The position numbers were made by a program, and so were the translations under genes. 64,000 nucleotides of DNA from Brassicibacter mesophilus (lineage in GTDB: Bacteria; Bacillota; Clostridia; Tissierellales; Proteiniboraceae), in the NCBI RefSeq assembly GCF_050433385.1, contig NZ_JBNPXI010000017.1:38417-102416 (forward strand), written 5' to 3'. Positions within the stretch are counted from its first letter, which is position 1; each line of letters opens with the position of its first letter. Positions 25,428 through 34,382 of this stretch are shown piece after piece. Below the pieces are notes generated by a model. It had not been told where the DNA came from. It saw only the letters and a program-made list of their open reading frames with translations, and made no database searches.

Positions 25428-27182
25428 ATAAGTAATTTGCTAAAAAACATTCAAAAAAATATTAACAAAAATATCTCTGCTAATATATTCTGCAGAGAGC
25501 TGCGAAATTCCATTGTTCTAGAAGGATTAGTAGACAACTGGGATTCTATAATCAAAGCAGGTAAATCGGCAGCAAATAAAGGCTACAAGGGGGTTGTAAA
25601 TAAACTAGAGGCTAAAGACCTTAAAGTGCCCAGCATTAAATCACCAAATCTACAGGATCATGAAATAGACAATATACATGTTGATGTACTGATAATAGGT
25701 GGTGGAGTAATCGGATGTGCAATAGCAAGAGAGCTTTCCAAATGGGATATAGACATATTACTAGTTGAAAAAGAAGATGATTTAGCTGTTCATGCTTCAT
25801 CTAGAAATGATGGCATGATCCATCCTGGATTAAATCCAAAGCCTGGAACTAAAAAATCATATTACAATATCAGAGGTAATAAGTTATACACTAAAATATC
25901 ACAAGACCTAGATGTACCATTGAGAAGAGTAGGTTCATACATCCTATTTGATAAAAAGGGCTTGAAATTATTGCTTCCATTTATAAAAATAAGAGCAAAT
26001 AGAAATGGTGTTGAAGGACTAGAGTATCTCTCTGATAATGAACTAAGAAAAAGAGAGCCTAATATTTCTAAAGATATTGTAGGTGGAATCTTTCTTCCAA
26101 CCACAGGTGTTCTATCTCCATATAAAATGACGGTTGCTTTTGGTGAAAATGCATTGCTTAATGGCGCTCGAATCTCATTAAACACTCAAGTGCATTCCAT
26201 GGAAAAGCAAAGTAGCAAAATAGTATCTGTAAAAACCAATAGAGGTATTGTATATCCAAAATTAATAATAAACGCTGCAGGAGTCTATAGCGATAAAATC
26301 GCTGAAATGGCAGATGATGAATTTTTTACTATACACCCTAGAAAAGGTCATATACTTTTAATTGATAAAAAGAAAGGACACCTTGTAGATTCAGTTGTTG
26401 CAAAGTTTCCTATAAAGAATCGTAATAATAATACAAAAGGTGGAGGTATTGTTAAAACAATTGATAATAATATTCTAATAGGACCTGACGCCATAGAACA
26501 GCCTTATAGAGAAAATTACTCAACAAGCAAAGAAAATATTGATGAAATTCTAAATAAACATATGCCTCTTATTGCTTTACTATCTCCTAAAGATGTAATA
26601 ACTTACTTTGCTGGAATCAGAGCAGCCACATATGAAGAAGATTTCATCATTGAAGAATCAGAATACATAGAAAATCTTATTCATGCAGCAGGTATACAAT
26701 CGCCAGGATTAGCCTCAGCCCCTGCAATAGCTGAAGATATAGAGAAAATTACTATTAATAAATTAAAAAAGCTAATGAATGTGTTACCTAAAGAAAATTG
26801 GAATCCTAAAAGAAAAGGGATACCTAATTTAAGTAAAATGAATGATGATGAGAGAAATCGTTATATTAAAGAAAGACCCGACTATGGAGTTATCATCTGT
26901 AGATGTGAAGAAATTAGTAGAGGTGAAATAATTGATGCAATAAAATCACCTTTACCTGCAAATTCTTTAGACGCTATAAAGCGAAGAGTTAGACCAGGTA
27001 TGGGAAGATGTCAAGGAGGTTTCTGCACACCACTTGTATCTCAGCTTATGGCAGAAGCAACCGACAGCAATATATTATCAGTTACGAAAAAAGGAAACTC
27101 TTCTCATATTCTTATAAGCCAAACAAAAAACTCTGCAGAAGAATCTTCAGAAGAAAAGGAGGAATCATATGGAATATTATGA
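25428..27182 (+). CDS. GlpA-type FAD-dependent glycerol-3-phosphate dehydrogenase with C-terminal [2Fe-2S]-type domain
   Basis: The protein is about 584 residues. After an N-terminal extension of about 85 residues comes a DAO-type FAD domain: VLIIGGGVIGCAIARELSKW, then KEDDLAVHASSRNDGMIHPG. The C terminus has a BFD-like ferredoxin motif, CRCEEISRGEI and RPGMGRCQGGFC, as in anaerobic GlpA. It should oxidise glycerol-3-phosphate or a similar polyol phosphate. The start is unusual: AGGGGGG is followed at 9 nt by ATA (25428), then AGT AAT, where ATG would be expected; the next common start is TTG at 25437. The extension (SIVLEGLVDNWDSIIKAGK) resembles a BON-like module. The end overlaps the next gene by 14 nt. 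Confidence 0.82.
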   Translation: MSNLLKNIQKNINKNISANIFCRELRNSIVLEGLVDNWDSIIKAGKSAANKGYKGVVNKLEAKDLKVPSIKSPNLQDHEIDNIHVDVLIIGGGVIGCAIARELSKWDIDILLVEKEDDLAVHASSRNDGMIHPGLNPKPGTKKSYYNIRGNKLYTKISQDLDVPLRRVGSYILFDKKGLKLLLPFIKIRANRNGVEGLEYLSDNELRKREPNISKDIVGGIFLPTTGVLSPYKMTVAFGENALLNGARISLNTQVHSMEKQSSKIVSVKTNRGIVYPKLIINAAGVYSDKIAEMADDEFFTIHPRKGHILLIDKKKGHLVDSVVAKFPIKNRNNNTKGGGIVKTIDNNILIGPDAIEQPYRENYSTSKENIDEILNKHMPLIALLSPKDVITYFAGIRAATYEEDFIIEESEYIENLIHAAGIQSPGLASAPAIAEDIEKITINKLKKLMNVLPKENWNPKRKGIPNLSKMNDDERNRYIKERPDYGVIICRCEEISRGEIIDAIKSPLPANSLDAIKRRVRPGMGRCQGGFCTPLVSQLMAEATDSNILSVTKKGNSSHILISQTKNSAEESSEEKEESYGIL

Positions 27183-28437
27183 TGTAGTTATTCTTGGTGG
27201 AGGTCCTGCAGGCTTAGCTGCGTCTTTATCAGCTAAACAGAATAATGCTTCAACATTAATTATTGAACGTGAAAATAGATTAGGAGGAATATTAAAACAA
27301 TGCATTCATGATGGTTTCGGCTTAATAAGATTTAATGAAAAGCTTTCAGGTCCAGAATATGCAGAAAGATACATTAGGATGGTAAATAAGGCTGAAATAC
27401 CAGTTAAGCTTTCTACTTTTGTCACAAATGTTGAGGAATTTAAAGATAGTTTTCAGCTAACTATAGTTAACTCCCAAGATGGTATGAATAAGATTGAATC
27501 CAAATCAATAATACTTGCTAATGGGTGTAGAGAAAGAACTGCTAAACAAATATTTATCCACGGTACAAGACCTTCCGGTGTTTATTCTGCTGGCACAGCT
27601 CAATATTTTGTTAATATTCTTGGTTGTTTGCCATGTAAAAAATGTGTCATTCTCGGTAGTGGGGACATTGGCCTAATTATGGCAAGAAGACTTACTTTAG
27701 AAGGTGCTGAAGTAGTTGGTGTCTACGAGGCCAAATCTATTCCATCCGGTTTGACTAGAAATATTGCACAATGCCTTGATGACTATAATATACCTTTATT
27801 CTTATCTCATACCATTACTAGGGTAATCGGAGACGACAGAGTTGAAGCTGTTGAAATTGCAAAGGTTGATCTTCATATGAATCCTATTAAAGGAACTGAA
27901 CAATTAATTGAATGTGATGGTGTAATACTGTCCGTGGGCTTAATACCAGAAAATGAAATTGCAGAATCCTTAAACATTGATATAGACAGCTTGACAAAAG
28001 GACCATTTATTGATCAAGATTTTATGACACTTAAGGATAGAGTATTTTCATGTGGAAATGCGTTACATGTAAACGACTTAGTAGACTATGTCTCTGAAAG
28101 TGGTAAATATGCAGGTTCAAATGCAGCTTCAGTTAATCATTCAATACCAGCAAGGACATTGATACCAATAGTTAAAGATACACAAGATTTTTTATATGTA
28201 GTTCCTCAGTATATCAATATAAATTCAAATAATAAGAGAATAGTTGTTTATTTTAGGTCATCTAATATACGAGATGATATGACAATTAAACTAAAATGTG
28301 ACGGCACAATAATATTCTCAAAAAGGTATAAAACGCTGAAGCCACCAGAGATGGAAAGAATTGAATTTGATATTTCTAGTGTTTCTTTGAATAAGGAATC
28401 TAAATTAAGAATTGTCATGGAGGCGAATAAAAAGTGA
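27169..28437 (+). CDS. FAD/NAD(P)-dependent oxidoreductase, partner of the GlpA-type enzyme
   Basis: This 422-residue protein has an FAD-binding start (YYDVVILGGGPAGLAASLSAK), an inner NAD-binding motif (VILGSGDIGLIMARRL) and the FSCGNALHVNDLVDYV motif near the end of the redox domain. The last 90 residues are a beta-rich tail. In known glycerol-3-phosphate loci of Thermotoga and clostridia, a protein of this kind sits between the GlpA-type enzyme and a DUF1667 protein, and probably passes electrons to NAD. GGAGG precedes the ATG. It overlaps both neighbours, so the three are translationally coupled. Confidence 0.85.
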   Translation: MEYYDVVILGGGPAGLAASLSAKQNNASTLIIERENRLGGILKQCIHDGFGLIRFNEKLSGPEYAERYIRMVNKAEIPVKLSTFVTNVEEFKDSFQLTIVNSQDGMNKIESKSIILANGCRERTAKQIFIHGTRPSGVYSAGTAQYFVNILGCLPCKKCVILGSGDIGLIMARRLTLEGAEVVGVYEAKSIPSGLTRNIAQCLDDYNIPLFLSHTITRVIGDDRVEAVEIAKVDLHMNPIKGTEQLIECDGVILSVGLIPENEIAESLNIDIDSLTKGPFIDQDFMTLKDRVFSCGNALHVNDLVDYVSESGKYAGSNAASVNHSIPARTLIPIVKDTQDFLYVVPQYININSNNKRIVVYFRSSNIRDDMTIKLKCDGTIIFSKRYKTLKPPEMERIEFDISSVSLNKESKLRIVMEANKK

Positions 28438-28811
28438 AGGAATTAGTGTGTATAGTCTGCCCTAATGGATGTCTTCTAAAGATAGAAAAACACGATAACA
28501 ATTGGAAAGTTGAAGGAAACCTATGCCCTAAAGGAAAAGATTTTGCCATAGAAGAAATGACTTCAGCAAAAAGAACTATATCTACCACTATAAAAACATC
28601 CTACACAAAATTACCCTATCTTCCAGTAAGGACCGACAAAGGTATTCCTAAAAAACTAATCTTCCCTCTTATGAAGCTTATTAATAAAATGATTATAAAA
28701 AAACCTGTTCATAGCGGAGATATTATTCTAGAAAATGTTTTTGATACAGGTGTTAACATTATTAGTACTTCAGATATGTATTACATATTAGAGGGGGAAT
28801 TCAATGAGTGA
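28434..28811 (+). CDS. DUF1667-family protein with cysteine motifs
   Basis: This 125-residue protein has an N-terminal CIVCPNGCLLKIE and then GNLCPKGKDFA, four Cys likely to hold a metal or iron-sulfur centre. The rest (PVRTDKGIPKKLIFPLMKLI) is the typical DUF1667 body. It starts at GTG overlapping the previous stop by 4 nt (GTGA). The family is found next to GlpA-type and FAD/NAD oxidoreductases and probably forms the third subunit of the complex. Confidence 0.85.
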   Translation: MKELVCIVCPNGCLLKIEKHDNNWKVEGNLCPKGKDFAIEEMTSAKRTISTTIKTSYTKLPYLPVRTDKGIPKKLIFPLMKLINKMIIKKPVHSGDIILENVFDTGVNIISTSDMYYILEGEFNE

Positions 28812-30357
28812 ACCATACGTACTGACTATTGATTGTGGAACTCAAAGCATAAGAGCACTTATATTTGACAAAAGAGGAAATCTAATAATAAAGGAAAAGC
28901 TTGATTTCGTTCCATATTTTTCTGTAAAACCTGGATGGGCAGAGCAACATCCTGAACTGTATTGGGATAAGCTTTGTGAAGTTTGTAATAAACTTAAGCA
29001 AAAAAATTCTGTAGAATGGTCAAATATAATAGCCGTTACTGTCACCACTCTTAGAGATAGTTGTGTGAATCTTGATAAAGATGGTAATGTTTTGAGACCT
29101 ATAATCCTATGGCTCGACCAAAGAATGGCGAAATGTGAAAAGCCCTTACCTTTAAAAGACAAAGTTATTTTCAGGGCTGTAAAAATGCAAGAATCAGTAA
29201 GGATAGCCCGAAGAAAAACAAAATCTAACTGGATTATTGAAAATGAACCTGATATTTGGAATAAAACATATAAGTATCTTCTACTTTCAGGATATCTTAA
29301 TTACAAATTGACTAATAACATGGTTGATTCAATTGCATCTCAGATAGGACACATACCTTTTGATTATAAAAACAAAAGATGGCTGTCAAAAAACCACTAT
29401 AAATGGCCAGTTTTCGGAATAGAAAGAGAAAAGCTTCCAGATCTTATTGAGCCTGGAGAAATAGTTGGAAGAATAACAAAAAATGCTTCAAGCCTAACAG
29501 GAATAAAAGAAGGCCTTCCCGTTATAGCTACTGGTTCTGACAAAGGATGTGAAACCTTAGGTACAGGTTGTGTGGATATTGAATGCGGTAGCATCAGTTT
29601 TGGTACAACATCTACAATACAAACCACCTCAACAAAATATTTTGAGCCACTACAATTTCTACCAGCCTATCCATCATTAATACCAGGACGCTATAACCCT
29701 GAAGTAGAGATCTTTAGGGGATATTGGATGGTAAGTTGGTTTAAAAAAGAGTTTTCACTTAAGGAAATGTTAGAGGCAAAAGAGAAAAAAATTTCACCTG
29801 AAGAACTTTTGAATCAAAGGCTTGAAGATATACCACCTGGCTCCCATGGTCTCATATTACAGCCTTATTGGGGGCCAGGACTAAAAAGTCCTGAAGCAAA
29901 AGGCTCAATAATTGGATTTGGTGATGTCCATACAAGAGTTCATATATATAGAGCTATCATAGAAGGAATAAACTTTGCACTTATGGATGGTGTTGAGTCT
30001 ATTGAAAAAAAATCAGGAAAAAGAATCAAGAGAATTACTGTTTCTGGAGGAGGCTCTCAGAGTGATGCAATATGTCAAATAACAGCTGATATGTTCAACA
30101 AACCTGTGTGTAGGGCACAAACTTATGAAACATCTGGTCTAGGCTCTTCTATTGCTGGATACGTTGGAGCTGGCGTATATGATTCCTACGAGGAAGCTAT
30201 CGGACAAATGGTCCATTATGAAAGTATATTTGAGCCAAATGAAGAGATTTCAGAAGTATATGAAAATCTTTACAGAAAAGTTTATAAAAAAATCTATCCA
30301 AAGCTAAGAGGATTGTACCAAGAAATCAAAAGTATAACAAACTATCCGGATCATTAA
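28804..30357 (+). CDS. FGGY-family carbohydrate kinase
   Basis: This 517-residue kinase begins YVLTIDCGTQSIRALIFDKRG, the phosphate-1 motif of the FGGY fold. It has TVTTLRDSCVNLDKDG and the C-terminal ATP motif ITVSGGGSQSDAICQITADM, followed by ETSGLGSSIAGYVGAG. Relatives phosphorylate glycerol, xylulose, ribulose or dihydroxyacetone. The operon context (GlpA-type enzyme, alkyl-DHAP-synthase-like enzyme) points to a three-carbon or glyceryl-ether substrate, but the substrate is inferred. GAGGGGG precedes the ATG and the gene overlaps the DUF1667 gene by 8 nt. Confidence 0.88.
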   Translation: MSEPYVLTIDCGTQSIRALIFDKRGNLIIKEKLDFVPYFSVKPGWAEQHPELYWDKLCEVCNKLKQKNSVEWSNIIAVTVTTLRDSCVNLDKDGNVLRPIILWLDQRMAKCEKPLPLKDKVIFRAVKMQESVRIARRKTKSNWIIENEPDIWNKTYKYLLLSGYLNYKLTNNMVDSIASQIGHIPFDYKNKRWLSKNHYKWPVFGIEREKLPDLIEPGEIVGRITKNASSLTGIKEGLPVIATGSDKGCETLGTGCVDIECGSISFGTTSTIQTTSTKYFEPLQFLPAYPSLIPGRYNPEVEIFRGYWMVSWFKKEFSLKEMLEAKEKKISPEELLNQRLEDIPPGSHGLILQPYWGPGLKSPEAKGSIIGFGDVHTRVHIYRAIIEGINFALMDGVESIEKKSGKRIKRITVSGGGSQSDAICQITADMFNKPVCRAQTYETSGLGSSIAGYVGAGVYDSYEEAIGQMVHYESIFEPNEEISEVYENLYRKVYKKIYPKLRGLYQEIKSITNYPDH

Positions 30358-30375
30358 TTAAAAGGAGGATGACAA

Positions 30376-32121
30376 ATGTCAAAAAAGTATAAAGGTTTCG
30401 AACCAATGTGGCATAAAGAAGCTCCACCTGAAGGCTCTTATCGTTCCATCTTTAAGTGGGGTGATCCTAAAGAGTACAAGATTCCTAACGAAAGATTATA
30501 CAATATGATGAAAAAAATTTTTAAAGTAACTGATGATGATTTTAAGGCTCCGAGAAATTTAGGACTTGATAGAGTGAACTATGACAAAGAAATAAAGCTT
30601 ACTAAAGAGCAAATTCAGATGTTTAAGAATATTGTTGGTGAAGAAAATGTTAAAACTGACGATTACACACGACTTCAAGTGGCATATGGTAAAACCATGT
30701 ATGACTTAATGAGACTTAGAAAAGGTATTATAGAAAACATCCCAGATGTTGTTCTATATCCTAGAAATAAAGAGGATATAGAGAAAATAGTTAATTACTG
30801 CAATCAAAAGCTCATTCCTCTTTATGTCTATGGAGGGGGTTCATCTGTAACTAGAGGCGTAGAATGTACGAACGGTGGTGTTTCTCTTGATATCAGAGTT
30901 CACTTTAATAAAGTGATAGAATTTAATGAAGTAGACCAAACAATTACTGTAGAATCAGGAATGTCTGGTCCAGATTTAGAAAAAGTATTAAATAGTGCTC
31001 CTGAACTATTTGGAGCTAAAAGAAGATATACTTGTGGTCACTTCCCTCAGTCATTCGAATACTCAGTTGTAGGTGGCTGGGTAGTAACCAGAGGTGCAGG
31101 TCAGAACTCAACATATTTTGGAAAGATTGAAAATATCGTAATATCTCAAGAATATGCCACTCCTGTGGGAATCATAAAAAGCGATTCTTATCCAGCAAAT
31201 GCTACTGGTCCATCTATTGACCATATAATGATGGGAAGTGAAGGAGCATTTGGCATACTTACACATGTTACATTAAAGATGTTTAGATATATGCCAGAAA
31301 ACCAGAGAAAGTTTAGTTATATATTTAAGAATTGGGAAGATGCTAGAAATGCAGCTAGAGAGATCATGCAAGCTCAATTTGGCTATCCATCCGTATTTAG
31401 GTTATCTGACCCAGAAGAAACTGATGTAATGTTAAAACTATACGGAGTAGAGGATACAATACTAAATAAAATAATGACTTTAAAAGGATATAAAGAAATG
31501 GAAAGATGTCTTTTCCTAGGCTTTACTGATGGAGAAAAAGATTTTACAAAAAATATTAAGAAAAAAGCACATAAAATCTGCAAGCAATATGGAGGAATGT
31601 ACTTAACAGGATATCCAGTAAAAAGCTGGGAGAAAGGCAGATTTAGAGATCCTTATATGCGAGATATCATGCAGGATTTTGGAATTATGACTGACACTCT
31701 TGAATGCTCTGTTACATGGGATAATATGAAAGAGGTCCATGAAGGAGTAAGGAAATACTGTAAGAGTCGTCCAAATACAATTTGTCTAACTCATATGTCG
31801 CACGTGTACCCACAAGGTGCCAATCTGTATTTTATATTTATAGCTAAAATGGATAGCCTTGAGGAGTATGTAGAGTATCATAGAGGAATCCTTGACAATA
31901 TTCAAAAATACGGAGCTTCCATGAGTCATCACCATGGCATTGGAAAAATGATTGCACCTTGGCTTGAAGGCCAAATTGGTAAAAACCAGATGAATATATA
32001 TAAAGCTCTGAAAAAACACTTTGATCCTAATAATATAATGAACCCAGGTGGAACTCTTGGATTAGATTTAGACGAAAATGAAAAAAGATTTAATAAACTT
32101 GAAGAGAGCTCTTCCTGCTAA
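30376..32121 (+). CDS. FAD-linked oxidase, alkyl-dihydroxyacetonephosphate synthase-like
   Basis: This 581-residue flavoprotein has the PCMH FAD domain (PRNKEDIEKIVNYCNQKLIPLY, VYGGGSSVTRGVE) at about residues 110-300. The C-terminal lobe has SHHHGIGKMIAPWLEGQIGK and FDPNNIMNPGGTLGLD. The HHH motif and the ending match bacterial alkyl-DHAP synthase-like proteins more than lactate or glycolate oxidases. Alkyl-DHAP synthase swaps the acyl group of acyl-DHAP for a fatty alcohol to form the ether bond. AGGAGG precedes the ATG 18 nt after the kinase. It ends the operon at a strong terminator. Confidence 0.82.
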   Translation: MSKKYKGFEPMWHKEAPPEGSYRSIFKWGDPKEYKIPNERLYNMMKKIFKVTDDDFKAPRNLGLDRVNYDKEIKLTKEQIQMFKNIVGEENVKTDDYTRLQVAYGKTMYDLMRLRKGIIENIPDVVLYPRNKEDIEKIVNYCNQKLIPLYVYGGGSSVTRGVECTNGGVSLDIRVHFNKVIEFNEVDQTITVESGMSGPDLEKVLNSAPELFGAKRRYTCGHFPQSFEYSVVGGWVVTRGAGQNSTYFGKIENIVISQEYATPVGIIKSDSYPANATGPSIDHIMMGSEGAFGILTHVTLKMFRYMPENQRKFSYIFKNWEDARNAAREIMQAQFGYPSVFRLSDPEETDVMLKLYGVEDTILNKIMTLKGYKEMERCLFLGFTDGEKDFTKNIKKKAHKICKQYGGMYLTGYPVKSWEKGRFRDPYMRDIMQDFGIMTDTLECSVTWDNMKEVHEGVRKYCKSRPNTICLTHMSHVYPQGANLYFIFIAKMDSLEEYVEYHRGILDNIQKYGASMSHHHGIGKMIAPWLEGQIGKNQMNIYKALKKHFDPNNIMNPGGTLGLDLDENEKRFNKLEESSSC

Positions 32122-32131
32122 AAAATTGCAT

Positions 32132-32169
32132 AAAAAGAAAAGCAAATAATGAGATTTGCTTTTCTTTTT
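32132..32169. terminator. Bidirectional terminator between converging operons
   Basis: A perfect 16 bp stem (AAAAAGAAAAGCAAAT / complement) with a 6 nt loop. A and T runs on both sides serve both the alkyl-DHAP-synthase-like gene and the MoaD-like gene. Confidence 0.88.
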
Positions 32170-32182
32170 ATTACTGCTATTC

Positions 32183-32431
32183 TTAACCACCAGCTGCCGC
32201 TGATAAAATATGAACCTCATCGTTGTCATGAAGCTTTGTTTTAAAAAGTTTATTATTTACTATGTTCTCTCCGTTAACAAAAATTTGGCTATTTTTTAGT
32301 TGAAATATACTAATATCAGGATACTCTATATTTATATTTTTCAAAAGCTCATCTATTGTTTTTCCTTCCAAAGCTATAGCCTTCTTGTCTACCTTTAATC
32401 TTAATAGTCCAAAAAATTTTACTGTTATCAA
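32183..32431 (-). CDS. MoaD/ThiS-family sulfur carrier protein
   Basis: This 82-residue ubiquitin-fold protein begins MITVKFFGLLRLKVDKKAI and ends HILSAAAGG, with the C-terminal Gly-Gly that is adenylated and thiocarboxylated. It starts one nucleotide after the stop of the aldehyde oxidoreductase gene, so it is probably a dedicated carrier for the pterin cofactor (tungstopterin or molybdopterin) of that enzyme. Confidence 0.9.
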   Translation of the reverse strand: MITVKFFGLLRLKVDKKAIALEGKTIDELLKNINIEYPDISIFQLKNSQIFVNGENIVNNKLFKTKLHDNDEVHILSAAAGG

Positions 32432-34342
32432 TTAGAATTCTCCTTCTAAGTGAAGTTTTTTTAGAGTTGATTTCTTAGGAATACCATTATTGTCCCAACC
32501 TCTAGATTTATAATAATTTGCTTTTAGCTTTTCTAAAGGTACTACTGTTTTAATATCATCTGGATTTTGAGGTTCATCTGTTAATCGTTCCGGCAAGCTA
32601 TCATCACTAGTATTAAGACCCATTTTTATGTTAAATATTCTTTCTAAATTATACCCTCTCTCTCCTATTGTCTTAAGCCTTCCTAAATTTATCTTCATAC
32701 CAGTAACACTAGATAATGCTTTTGTGTGAGGAATAAGCGATAAATTTATGGGTAGAAACTTTTCATTCACTTTATTTATACAGTTAACTACACAACCAGT
32801 TATTCCTGTAGTCATAGTTTTATTAGCAAATCTAGTAAAGCTGCTGTTCGGTCGTTTAATTAGGAATTCTGGAAACATGGTATATAGCGTAAACAGACAG
32901 TTTCCTCCTGCTGAGACTGCTTCCATGATGTTCTGAGACATTACAGCTAGTTCCGCTTTTCCTTTTTCTGAGTAAGGATCTATTGATAATCCTAACCCTT
33001 CAAATAAAACCATATACCCAGCATTAAGATGACATCCTCCTCTGTTTGCTACTGCATACCCAAGACCTTGACCTACTGCCCCTCTTGGTTCATATGCTGC
33101 AAGCTCCATACCTTTTGAATGAATTGCAAAAGCTTCTCCACCAAATCTCTTTGATAAGTACCTAGAGCCTTCAGCAAGTAACTCACCTATACCTCTTTTA
33201 TATGCTATATCTTCAAATACACTAGAGAGCCCTTCTACATTTCCAAATTCTAATCCATTATCCCATAGTCCTTTTTCATTAAGCTCCATTGCAAAAGCTA
33301 TTGTACCTGCAGTACTGATTGTATCCATTCCTAGTTCGTCTAGCTCATAATTCCATCTTAATATATTTTCTAGATTATTATTCTCGATATTTGAACCTAA
33401 CAATACTAGGGTTTCAAGCTCTGGTCCTTTTACTTTTTTCCCATCTATTTCAACCTGCCTTCCACATTGGATAGGGCATGTAATGCATCCTTTATTCCTT
33501 ATTAAATGTTTTTCTGCTAATTCTTCTCCAGACACCATTTCGAAATCATTGTACTGACCATATTTGAAATTTCTTGTGGCCAAAATCTTTCTATTTTGCA
33601 TCAAGCTAACTAATCCTGCTGTACCCAATTTAGGTAACTGTTCTCCAGTTAATGGGTGTTTTCGTATCATGCTTACCCACTCTTTATATAATTCTTTTGT
33701 CTCTTCAGGAGAATTTATCTCTGGTCTTTTTCTTCCATATGCGACTATTGCTTTTAGATTTTTACTGCCCATTACAGCACCAGTCCCACCCCTGCCTGCT
33801 GCTCTCTCTTCACTGAATATTCCTGCATACTTAACAAGATTTTCTCCAGCTGGTCCAATAACTATCTTACCTCTGTTTTGACCTAAAAGCTCTTGAGTTT
33901 GCGATGTAGTTTTTCCCCATAAATCAGAAGCATCATGGAAAACTATATTTTCTTCTGTTATTTCAATCCATATAGGCGCTTCAGACTTTCCAGTGACTAC
34001 AAGTGCATCATATCCTGACTTCTTTAAATAAAGACCAAAGCTTCCTCCACAATTAGATGAGGTCAAAAGTCCAGTTAAGGGTGATAATGTTGAAACGTTA
34101 AACCTACTAGAAGCAGGTGCCCCAGTACCTGTCAATGGCCCAGTAGAAATGACTAGATAGTTATCTTTAGAAAAGCTCTCTGTTCTCTTTTTTACATTGT
34201 CATATATAATTTTTGCTGCCATAATTTTACCACCTAAAAATAAATCCCTATAATTGTCTGGCCATGGGTATTCACTTGTCTGCCTGCTAGTTAAATCTAT
34301 CTTCAAAATTTTACCCATGTATCCACCATATTTAGTGCTCAT
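32432..34342 (-). CDS. Aldehyde:ferredoxin oxidoreductase (tungsten/molybdenum)
   Basis: This 636-residue enzyme of the AOR family interconverts aldehydes and carboxylic acids with ferredoxin. It shows the N-terminal MGKILKIDLTSRQ and LFLGGKIMAAKIIYD, the [4Fe-4S] ligands CITCPIQC and a fourth Cys near the C terminus (TGITGCVVNC), and GRGGTGAVMGSKNLKAIV typical of the pterin-binding region. Length is normal (about 600-650). It lies between an iron alcohol dehydrogenase and a MoaD gene, which suggests an alcohol-aldehyde-acid pathway. The natural aldehyde cannot be read from the sequence; the lipid-binding SCP2-like neighbour favours a long chain. Confidence 0.93.
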   Translation of the reverse strand: MSTKYGGYMGKILKIDLTSRQTSEYPWPDNYRDLFLGGKIMAAKIIYDNVKKRTESFSKDNYLVISTGPLTGTGAPASSRFNVSTLSPLTGLLTSSNCGGSFGLYLKKSGYDALVVTGKSEAPIWIEITEENIVFHDASDLWGKTTSQTQELLGQNRGKIVIGPAGENLVKYAGIFSEERAAGRGGTGAVMGSKNLKAIVAYGRKRPEINSPEETKELYKEWVSMIRKHPLTGEQLPKLGTAGLVSLMQNRKILATRNFKYGQYNDFEMVSGEELAEKHLIRNKGCITCPIQCGRQVEIDGKKVKGPELETLVLLGSNIENNNLENILRWNYELDELGMDTISTAGTIAFAMELNEKGLWDNGLEFGNVEGLSSVFEDIAYKRGIGELLAEGSRYLSKRFGGEAFAIHSKGMELAAYEPRGAVGQGLGYAVANRGGCHLNAGYMVLFEGLGLSIDPYSEKGKAELAVMSQNIMEAVSAGGNCLFTLYTMFPEFLIKRPNSSFTRFANKTMTTGITGCVVNCINKVNEKFLPINLSLIPHTKALSSVTGMKINLGRLKTIGERGYNLERIFNIKMGLNTSDDSLPERLTDEPQNPDDIKTVVPLEKLKANYYKSRGWDNNGIPKKSTLKKLHLEGEF

Positions 34343-34382
34343 GCACTCACTCCCCTTATGTTATACAAAGTAATTTGCATGC

